A DNA stretch of 64,000 nucleotides from CALOCY01 sp942491975 (GTDB lineage Bacteria; Bacteroidota; Bacteroidia; Bacteroidales; Prolixibacteraceae), in the NCBI GenBank assembly GCA_942491975.1, contig CALOCY010000004.1, positions 3,060,008-3,124,007 on the forward strand, read 5' to 3'. Below are positions 63,201-64,000 of this stretch, one piece after another; position 1 is the first letter of the stretch, and each line of letters opens with the position of its first letter. The position numbers and the translations under genes were made by a program. The notes under the pieces were generated by a model. The model did no database searches and had not been told where the DNA came from. It saw only the letters and a program-made list of their open reading frames with translations.

Positions 63201-64000
63201 TCGTATTCAGCGTCCCCAGGATTTGTTCCCAGTCTTAGCCTGTTTGCGTTTGACATGTCTTGTTCGTGGTATGCCTGTGCCCCAGTAACAGGATATGTTG
63301 TAGGCGCATCACCATAGTCACGTGCTTCGGTTGCCGGGGTATATTGGTAGTCTTCAATTTCCCCATCTGCAGCAATGCTTGTAGGAGTAGCTGCACCTGC
63401 AGTGCTGATTCTGAACCGTGCATTGAGTATACCGCTTGTAGGCGCGGAAGCAGGTACTGTAAAGATGAGGTTTGTAGTAGTTTGTACTCCTGCCTGCCCA
63501 ACTGTTCTGTCAAAGAAAATACTGTCATTTACATTGTGCCAGCTATCATCTTGCCCCCAGTCGATCCATGCATTGATAATCCCTTGTCCATATGTTGTTA
63601 CCTGAACAGTACATGGCAGCGATGGGGTAATGGTGTTTAGCAGTACAATCCCGTCTTCATCGTCACCACCTGCGTCAGTATCATCTCCTGTTGCATCAGC
63701 AGATGGTTGCCCGTCGTATTCAGCGTCCCCAGGATTTGTTCCCAGTCTTAGCCTGTTTGCGTTTGACATGTCTTGTTCGTGGTATGCCTGTGCCCCAGTA
63801 ACAGGATATGTTGTAGGCGCATCACCATAGTCACGTGCTTCGGTTGCCGGGGTATATTGGTAGTCTTCAATTTCCCCATCTGCAGCAATGCTTGTAGGAG
63901 TAGCTGCACCTGCAGTGCTGATTCTGAACCGTGCATTGAGTATACCGCTTGTAGGCGCGGAAGCAGGTACTGTAAAGATGAGGTTTGTAGTAGTTTGTAC
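41918..64000 (-). CDS. Giant repetitive T9SS-exported surface protein (SprB-like adhesin), N-terminus outside window
   Basis: The frame is open from the right edge to the stop at 41918, giving at least 7,360 residues; the start lies beyond the window. From N to C: a 171-residue GEVED array (59747-64000), diverged GEVED repeats alternating with three lectin-like modules (51480-59747), 82-residue HYR-like repeats (45240-51480), eight cadherin/tandem-95-like repeats (42906-45240), an Asp-rich TSP3-like region (42232-42906), and a C-terminal domain starting IPNGFSPDGDGINDYF and ending YYYILDLRDGNKPYAGFVFI. That end is the gliding-motility type B sorting signal of T9SS cargo. With the adjacent porP/sprF this suggests a long, calcium-stiffened adhesin on the outer surface. 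The ligand is unknown. Exact repeat number depends on correct assembly. Confidence 0.9.
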   Translation of the reverse strand, partial: VQTTTNLIFTVPASAPTSGILNARFRISTAGAATPTSIAADGEIEDYQYTPATEARDYGDAPTTYPVTGAQAYHEQDMSNANRLRLGTNPGDAEYDGQPSADATGDDTDAGGDDEDGIVLLNTITPSLPCTVQVTTYGQGIINAWIDWGQDDSWHNVNDSIFFDRTVGQAGVQTTTNLIFTVPASAPTSGILNARFRISTAGAATPTSIAADGEIEDYQYTPATEARDYGDAPTTYPVTGAQAYHEQDMSNANRLRLGTNPGDAEYDGQPSADATGDDTDAGGDDEDGIVLLNTITPSLPCTVQVTTYGQGIINAWIDWGQDDSWHNVNDSILFDRTVGQAGVQTTTNLIFTVPASAPTSGILNARFRISTAGAATPTSIAADGEIEDYQYTPATEARDYGDAPTTYPVTGAQAYHEQDMSNANRLRLGTNPGDAEYDGQPSADATGDDTDAGGDDEDGIVLLNTITPSLPCTVQVTTYGQGIINAWIDWGQDDSWHNVNDSILFDRTVGQAGVQTTTNLIFTVPASAPTSGILNARFRISTAGAATPTSIAADGEIEDYQYTPATEARDYGDAPTTYPVTGAQAYHEQDMSNANRLRLGTNPGDAEYDGQPSADATGDDTDAGGDDEDGIVLLNTITPSLPCTVQVTTYGQGIINAWIDWGQDDSWHNVNDSIFFDRTVGQAGVQTTTNLIFTVPASAPTSGILNARFRISTAGAATPTSIAADGEIEDYQYTPATEARDYGDAPTTYPVTGAQAYHEQDMSNANRLRLGTNPGDAEYDGQPSADATGDDTDAGGDDEDGIVLLNTITPSLPCTVQVTTYGQGIINAWIDWGQDDSWHNVNDSIFFDRTVGQAGVQTTTNLIFTVPASAPTSGILNARFRISTAGAATPTSIAADGEIEDYQYTPATEARDYGDAPTTYPVTGAQAYHEQDMSNANRLRLGTNPGDAEYDGQPSADATGDDTDAGGDDEDGIVLLNTITPSLPCTVQVTTYGQGIINAWIDWGQDDSWHNVNDSIFFDRTVGQAGVQTTTNLIFTVPASAPTSGILNARFRISTAGAATPTSIAADGEIEDYQYTPATEARDYGDAPTTYPVTGAQAYHEQDMSNANRLRLGTNPGDAEYDGQPSADATGDDTDAGGDDEDGIVLLNTITPSLPCTVQVTTYGQGIINAWIDWGQDDSWHNVNDSIFFDRTVGQAGVQTTTNLIFTVPASAPTSGILNARFRISTAGAATPTSIAADGEIEDYQYTPATEARDYGDAPTTYPVTGAQAYHEQDMSNANRLRLGTNPGDAEYDGQPSADATGDDTDAGGDDEDGIVLLNTITPSLPCTVQVTTYGQGIINAWIDWRQDDSWHNVNDSILFDRTVGQAGVQTTTNLIFTVPASAPTSGILNARFRISTAGAATPTSIAADGEIEDYQYTPTAPLDYGDAPASYSTTGATAARHAYASGLGIHYMGSSLPDAEYDGQPATDALGDDTDPQGDDEDGVTFDTQLTGGREYQITVNASISGILNAWIDWNRNGDWDDPGERIATNRPLAISGDHIITLTAPDVVNAGISYARFRFTSANASNTPAYEGEEPDGEVEDYQVTIYPACAPGNVPKNLRLWLRADNGVNATGSSVDSWTDQASYNDVSQAGTARPTLVSNAINGNPAIEFDGINDFLERTSNVDIGLDGNSASNVFIVFKEDATALSSKENILFHVGDVSGTGTDRYHQVASGTTMGILFDAATDGYLIHNVTNSTAKNATIYRYYNTGGAGATFANYAFNTNAEATTPAFQQNITTPISTTITELNIGVDGSDIGLGNNLPHGRIAEIIAFNSTLSAAATDSVHTYLNIKYAIHIPVARHLYYNYTSYDNDIAGIGRDSLQCLLQTNSQSESSDGLVNIYAPSDLDEGDYLVWGNDNEDYNTNYDRTVVRVPDRYGIISRDWKVTETGDVGTVSVAIPLDSLPTLPAGSINAYYLFIDTNADGDYIDGGEQILLTDNSGTLEATGVDFANGYTFSFGIMYAYDYGDAPDNTVDIAYNYPVQYSEDGAHHIMGGAVYLGTTAPDAESDGQPSANADDDDTTDTADEDGVTIPAFIPSLFDSITIEVTGGDAILNAWIDWNADGDWNDAREQIITNALRTAGSHKFRVDVPDTDTTVVGTTFARIRLTSDTGTGGDAVTGEASNGEVEDYTVTIADPYDYGDAPDNTIDPAYSYPEARHIMKDMRLGSEVDAEFASQPTVGADGDDTNRTPDDEDGVSFSASILTGGSTYQATVTSIVSSGTGYLNAWIDFNRNGIWEASEQIADDVEITGSPQDISFTVPTDANAGNTYARFRLSSDTGLDPDGDATDGEVEDHLISLYPACAPGDIRANLRMWLRADNGITKSGVSDSVATWVDQASYNDVSQPTLGNQPVFNENIVNGNPAIFFDGTNDYLTRNSATDPIDVGLDGGSASDVFVIFKEDTGAPGNQNILFHVGDGMVAGGQDRYHEVLVNTAMGIKFGPNPPDSYYRNFAFIGTSQDWNIYRYTNNTGTTFGNYEFYVNGTNTGVLSPPSATTINTTISEINIGDLNTNPPHGDIAEVIVYNRKLSDAEADTVHSYLNIKYAMHIPESEHVYYNQASYNNDIAGIGRNDSQCLLQDSSKSLSADAWISVYNPTGLDDGDYLVWGNNNGTTDSYSRAIAPDRYAIIDRDWSVTEINDATGVGDVVGTVDIAVPLTNFPAAGAGFTIANYYLFIDDEGDGYTDETPVLMTDNGGMLVATGVTLNDDDIFSFGIIYAYDYGDAPNDGGTTYDYHTLFANNGARHLQDTTDVNRLRLGASLTDIEDDGQPSIHADADGTDDNDGIAWIHEVTPSLNCSITITPSAVGYLTAWADWDNNGTWEAGERIFINTYLTAQKDTFFNVPSTVTADSVYFRFRFSSDQNLTPQGEASDGEVEDYRRDVVNPLDYGDAPDDGGTTYDYHTLLTNNAARHIQDMTDANRLRLGASLTDVEYDGQPSIHADGDNTDDNDGIAWIHEITPSLNCSITISPSDTGYLTAWADWDNNGTWEAGERIFINTYLTAQKDTFFNVPSTVTADSVYFRFRFSSNQNLTPQGEASDGEVEDYRRDVVDALDFGDAPDDGGTTYNYHTLLANNGARHIQDMTDANRLRLGALLTDVEYDGQPSTHADGDGTDDNDGIVWIHDVTPSLNCSITISPSAAGYLTAWADWNNDGEWTSAAPDERIFTNTLLSTQTDTFFNVPSTVTTDSIYFRFRFSSDQNLTPQGLANNGEVEDYRRDVVNPLDYGDAPDNPLDATDYPTLLGSNGARHVMDTTIYLGNTPGTSIDAEYDGQPSVNADGDDTDGGADEDGVTFNDLFATGLTTNITVEASDTGKLNVWVDWDRNSNWELDEQEFINEPLSAGPNSLSIAVPTGIPLGDTYIRFRFTSTTGTGGDIVTGQATDGEVEDYQIEIVSPYDYGDAPDSYSTLSASGGASHDIGIRYLGASVDGEHDGIPGIMALGDDNDNTPDDEDGITFDTPVTAGKQCTITVTALIGGNLHAWIDYNRDGDWDDAGEQIFADEVITAPGETLTFTPPADADAGASFARFRLSGSTGLSYNGHDASPFGGEVEDYRITIYPYCAPGDVLTNLRMWLRADNGVTKSGVSDSIATWVDQYSFNDVSQPILGNQPALHENIVNGNPAIFFDGNNDYLTRNSTTDSIDVGLDGGSASDVFIVFKEDAGVTTTNNLFHVGNGAGAGEDRSHEVNLGTAVSMRFDNTSNTHSFPGTSKNWNIYRYANETGTTLDNYEFYVNTANTTQLGSPPATPITTIISEVNVGNGTTNTPYGHMAEIIVFNEKLSIAAADSIHSYLNIKYAMHIPATRHIFYNDAYAPTYDNDIAGIGRDTTQCLFQDSTKSLSSDALVTVYNPSSLNDGEYLVWGNDNEDYNTAYDRTISRIPDRYGIISRDWRVTETGEIGTVSIAIPRDSLPTLPAGSTTNYYLFIDDDGDGNYIDETPTLMTDNAGILEVTGIDFADGYIFSFGVMYAYDYGDAPNNGSFNYPVLYTDDGARHQLGSSIYLGTTPDAETDGQPSDDAGFSASDGDDGTNAADENGVVSPVLSRGTTDSITVTATGTGYLTAWIDWDADGNWTTPGDTILTDEALSDEVKKFAIVIPCDADTGNTFARFRFSSVTGLGLTGEATDGEVEDYQITIIVDTVPPTPVCSDTTIYLDASGNASVTPAQIGYLSSDNCSVDSLALEQETFGCSNAGADSINTVWLYVFDTTGNKDSCQATITVHDTINPVPVCSDTTIYLDASGNASVTPAQIGYLSSDNCSVDSLTLEQETFGCSNAGADSINTVWLYVFDTTGNKDSCQATITVHDTINPVPVCSDTTIYLDASGNASVTPAQIGYLSSDNCSVDSLALEQETFGCSNAGADSINTVWLYVFDTTGNKDSCQATITVHDTINPVPVCSDTTIYLDASGNASVTPAQIGYLSSDNCSVDSLTLEQETFGCSNAGADSINTVWLYVFDTTGNKDSCQATITVHDTLAPIITACPLDTIMNPDPGCQITIPDFTGDIIATDNCSIDSIDQYPVAGAILTIDTTVVVRVFDETGNMDSCNVSVTIFDDEPPVPVCSDTTIYLDASGNASVTPAQIGYLSSDNCSVDSLALEQETFGCSNAGADSINTVWLYVFDTTGNKDSCQATITVHDTINPVPVCSDTTIYLDASGNASVTPAQIGYLSSDNCSVDSLTLEQETFGCSNAGADSINTVWLYVFDTTGNKDSCQATITVHDTINPVPVCSDTTIYLDASGNASVTPAQIGYLSSDNCSVDSLALEQETFGCSNAGADSINTVWLYVFDTTGNKDSCQATITVHDTINPVPVCSDTTIYLDASGNASVTPAQIGYLSSDNCSVDSLALEQETFGCSNAGADSINTVWLYVFDTTGNKDSCQATITVHDTINPVPVCSDTTIYLDASGNASVTPAQIGYLSSDNCSVDSLALEQETFGCSNAGADSINTVWLYVFDTTGNKDSCQATITVHDTLAPIITACPLDTIMNPDPGCQITIPDFTGDIIATDNCSIDSIDQYPVAGAILTIDTTVVVRVFDETGNMDSCNVSVTIFDDEPPVPVCSDTTIYLDASGNASVTPAQIGYLSSDNCSVDSLALEQETFGCSNAGADSINTVWLYVFDTTGNKDSCQATITVHDTINPVPVCSDTTIYLDASGNASVTPAQIGYLSSDNCSVDSLALEQETFGCSNAGADSINTVWLYVFDTTGNKDSCQATITVHDTLAPIITACPLDTIMNPDPGCQITIPDFTGDIIATDNCSIDSIDQYPVAGAILTIDTTVVVRVFDETGNMDSCNVSVTIFDDEPPVPVCSDTTIYLDASGNASVTPAQIGYLSSDNCSVDSLALEQETFGCSNAGADSINTVWLYVFDTTGNKDSCQATITVHDTINPVPVCSDTTIYLDASGNASVTPAQIGYLSSDNCSVDSLALEQETFGCSNAGADSINTVWLYVFDTTGNKDSCQATITVHDTLAPIITACPLDTIMNPDPGCQITIPDFTGDIIATDNCSIDSIDQYPVAGAILTIDTTVVVRVFDETGNMDSCNVSVTIFDDEPPVPVCSDTTIYLDASGNASVTPAQIGYLSSDNCSVDSLALEQETFGCSNAGADSINTVWLYVFDTTGNKDSCQATITVHDTINPVPVCSDTTIYLDASGNASVTPAQIGYLSSDNCSVDSLALEQETFGCSNAGADSINTVWLYVFDTTGNKDSCQATITVHDTLAPIITACPLDTIMNPDPGCQITIPDFTGDIIATDNCSIDSIDQYPVAGAILTIDTTVVVRVFDETGNMDSCNVSVTIFDDEPPVPVCSDTTIYLDASGNASVTPAQIGYLSSDNCSVDSLALEQETFGCSNAGADSINTVWLYVFDTTGNKDSCQATITVHDTINPVPVCSDTTIYLDASGNASVTPAQIGYLSSDNCSVDSLALEQETFGCSNAGADSINTVWLYVFDTTGNKDSCQATITVHDTIAPQIIDCPIDTTLAINEDCEVIIPDFTGSITATDNCESISLDITQIPVAGDTIVGDTIIAIIATDPSNNADTCFVDVFIEDIESPVPACIDTTIYLDTLGIAAIISPWEIGYGSTDNCGIDSMALARDTFYCADVFQVADTNFVKLEVYDSSGNVDSCFAGIIVLDTIPPAITCVGSQTVTANTPECTYLHPDSLWDATTSDNCSATVTYELSDTLGNFIGSGTTLYGDTLGLGVTIITWTAIDIVGNTATCIDTIDVHSAPVAVNDTIDLDEDTYANVLPLENDTDCDNNIDTTTLRIITPPLNGSFVINYDTVIYTPNPGYWGPDSMVYEICDEDALCDSAIIFLNVAEVEDPPVALNDINTTIEEIPVSGNVLTNDFDYYNGDPLFVDTSSVTLPSNGTLVIDSTGHYTYTPDIDFTGEDTFVYWACDTSGYCDDATVYITVLPLEPPENQPPVGNEDAYTGKMDSTVIGNILANDFEPDGDNLVLNTTPVDDANHGTITITPDGTFTYVPDAGFIGQDSIVYQLCDDYTPPACDDQTLITIDVLPPGVGNITVAVDDAYGTRIDDEVSGNVSVNDYDPEGDNQTTTLISNPTNGTVTFDANGNFTYTPDLGYRGGDLFVYVACDDGTPQACDSATVYIVVGISEEPPVALNDINSVLENDTVTGNVLTNDIDYDGDPLSVDTTSIILPSNGTLTIDSTGFYTYIPDPGFNGEDSFTYWACDPKGNCDDATVFITVIPDTVTGNQPPVGNEDAYEGRINVPVHGNVLANDYEPDGDDLVLDTIPVTSPLFGTVDLNPDGTFTYIPDSGFVGEDSFIYEVCDDITPPACDQVLVTIDISRINPDSNVTYGVDDSYAAHLDEIITGNVSVNDYDPEGDNQTTSLITNPANGTLTFDANGDFTYTPSTGYEGSDSYVYMVCDDGTPQACDSATVYLLIGLPDIYPVAVDDTVTTTENIAVSDSVLTNDYDPNGLTLTVDTTITPLVGPTHGTVVIDPDGSFTYTPDSNYVGDDSFVYEVCNSSVPPRCSQATVYIIVQLDTDNDSIPDVDDIDDDNDGILDVDEGDGLVDTDSDGYADSIDIDADGDGIVDNIEGQTETETYRPPSGNDTDGDGWDDEYDPDNGGTPFIAADTDTDGIPDFQDLDSDDDHVQDYIEGHDLNPVLGVPDNFPTGSDTDGDGLDDIYDTLPISDPMNPIGSNAPLQNTDEQNEIDNNLPVERDWRDPNDDGDSDPTENEDFDEDGDPTNEDCDGDEIPDYLDEDPCLFVIPNGFSPDGDGINDYFMIEGMARYPEATLEIYNSWGNLIYEKEGYGNVQRWGETDAWWDGSSQNKWNLDTKEVPSATYYYILDLRDGNKPYAGFVFINK
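42232..42906 (-). repeat. Asp-rich TSP3-like calcium-binding region
   Basis: About 225 residues with repeated D-x-D-x-D-G-I-x-D elements (for example DTDNDSIPDVDDIDDDNDGI and DTDGDGWDDEYDPDNGG) as in thrombospondin type 3 repeats, which bind calcium and form a rigid stalk. It joins the sorting domain to the adhesive part. Confidence 0.85.
42906..45240 (-). repeat. Eight cadherin/tandem-95-like repeats
   Basis: Eight units of about 95 residues each begin with a [VG]N/DD element (VAVNDTID, VALNDINTT, VGNEDAYTG, VAVDDAYGT and so on) and contain V-x-x-N-D-x-D and G-T-x-x-x-x-x-G-x-x-x-Y-x-P, the pattern of tandem-95/VCBS Ig-like repeats. They alternate in an ABC-like order, suggesting duplication of two- to four-repeat blocks. 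Confidence 0.8.
46012..51480 (-). repeat. HYR-like repeat array with higher-order structure (17 A units, 5 B units)
   Basis: A units of 246 bases (82 residues, starting PVCSDTTIYLD and ending ATITVHDT) are nearly identical. B units (about 83 residues, starting IITACPLDTIMNPDPGCQ) interrupt them. In protein order the pattern is A4-B-A5-B-A2-B-A2-B-A2-B-A2, so the last part is a 741-base A-A-B higher-order repeat. Between 45240 and 46012 the array ends in diverged A-like, B-like and a canonical HYR unit. Confidence 0.92.
51965..53208 (-). repeat. Lectin-like module, copy 3
   Basis: About 415 residues from CAPGDVLTNLRMWLRADNG to FSFGVMYAYDYGDAP. It contains a concanavalin A-like part (WLRADNGV, NPAIFFDGNNDYLTRNS, VFIVFKEDAG) followed by a conserved tail (DIAGIGRDTTQCLFQDS, YLVWGNDNEDYNTAYDR). 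It resembles the DUF8202 type of module seen in Bacteroidota surface proteins. Confidence 0.7.
54200..55710 (-). repeat. Three diverged GEVED repeats
   Basis: Three units of roughly 505 bases share the framework GDAPDDGGTTYDYHTLL, AWADWDNNGTWEAGERIFINT and GEVEDYRRDVV. They are clearly related to each other but more diverged than the 513-base array, so they are an older duplication. Confidence 0.8.
55705..56978 (-). repeat. Lectin-like module, copy 2
   Basis: About 420 residues from CAPGDIRANLRMWLRADNG to FSFGIIYAYDYGDAP, with the same concanavalin-like part and GIGRNDSQCLLQDSSKS tail as copies 1 and 3. Confidence 0.7.
57975..59235 (-). repeat. Lectin-like module, copy 1
   Basis: About 420 residues from CAPGNVPKNLRLWLRADNG to FSFGIMYAYDYGDAP. 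It is the most diverged of the three copies (for example SQSESSDGLVNIYAPSDLDEG in the tail). Confidence 0.7.
59747..64000 (-). repeat. Nearly identical 513-base (171-residue) GEVED repeat array, continuing past the edge
   Basis: Eight copies of a 171-residue unit (anchor MSNANRLRLGTNPGDAEYDG at 63769, 63256, 62743, 62230, 61717, 61204, 60691 and 60178) plus part of a ninth run into the window edge. By eye the internal copies differ only at one base that gives Phe or Leu in SI[FL]FDRT; the last copy adds an Arg (WRQDD) and a different joint to the next domain. Each unit contains DYGDAP, GDDEDGI, NAWIDW and GEIEDYQ, the GEVED-domain hallmarks. Confidence 0.93.

Noticed and set aside
59784..63936. 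Sets of 60- to 126-codon open frames on both strands repeated every 513 bases
   Set aside because: These are shadows of the 513-base repeat unit in other frames, with the same sequence copied each time and no independent support.
46012..64000. Regularly repeated DNA that might suggest a CRISPR array
   Set aside because: Units of 246 and 513 bases without spacers, in a continuous reading frame, are protein repeats. No short direct repeats with unique spacers and no cas genes are visible.

Overview
The window looks like chromosome from a Bacteroidota bacterium, probably class Bacteroidia. Three things point there: a type IX secretion/gliding cluster (giant type B-sorted surface protein, PorP/SprF, OmpA-PD40 protein), promoters of the Bacteroidota form (TTTG or TTG, 18-21 bases, TAnnTTTG), and few Shine-Dalgarno sequences before start codons. 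A more exact placement (for example a marine Marinilabiliales-like lineage) would be a guess.

Layout. 1-1.6 kb: two tandem paralogous GT4-type glycosyltransferases, the first cut by the window edge. 1.9-4.5 kb: a secreted GH32-like protein lacking the normal catalytic Asp, then threonine dehydrogenase. 4.6-9 kb (minus): frr, pyrH, a 737-base gene-free stretch with a promoter-equipped small RNA candidate and REP-like palindromes, a DUF4197 lipoprotein and a class I/II aminotransferase. 9.1-14.5 kb: two tRNA-Gln genes, purine nucleoside phosphorylase overlapping lpxK, sppA, folK and upp. 14.5-19.1 kb: four minus-strand genes (two GNAT-like proteins, two polysaccharide deacetylase-like proteins) that look like a surface-glycan or lipid modification cluster. 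19.1-22.3 kb: radC, an IS1595-type element, and a direct duplication of a tRNA-Glu/rpsT module with a small secreted protein gene between the copies. 22.3-28.4 kb: oxyR, a SpoU methyltransferase, a lipoprotein, prfB with its programmed +1 frameshift, and ppk1. 28.4-31.6 kb: a lipoprotein gene broken or switched by an A8 tract, small membrane proteins, a class D beta-lactamase and recX. 31.6-38.9 kb: a secreted lamin-tail-domain protein, asd, hflX, a TonB-type protein and tRNA-Ala.

From 39 kb to the right edge a single minus-strand locus dominates. It encodes a surface protein of at least 7,360 residues (N-terminus outside the window), followed by PorP/SprF and an OmpA/PD40/carboxypeptidase-regulatory protein. 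From N to C the giant protein has a tandem array of nearly identical 171-residue GEVED-type repeats, diverged GEVED repeats alternating with three copies of a lectin-like module, 17 almost identical 82-residue HYR-like repeats in a higher-order pattern with a second repeat type, eight cadherin/tandem-95-like repeats, an Asp-rich TSP3-like calcium-binding stalk, and a gliding-motility-type C-terminal sorting domain. The inferred role is a T9SS-exported, SprF-dependent adhesin comparable in layout to SprB, whose length is likely to vary by recombination between repeats.

The observations most worth a second look are the giant repeat protein and its homogenised arrays, the GH32 protein with Asn at the nucleophile position, the A8-tract lipoprotein, the small RNA candidate upstream of pyrH, and the duplicated tRNA-Glu/rpsT module.
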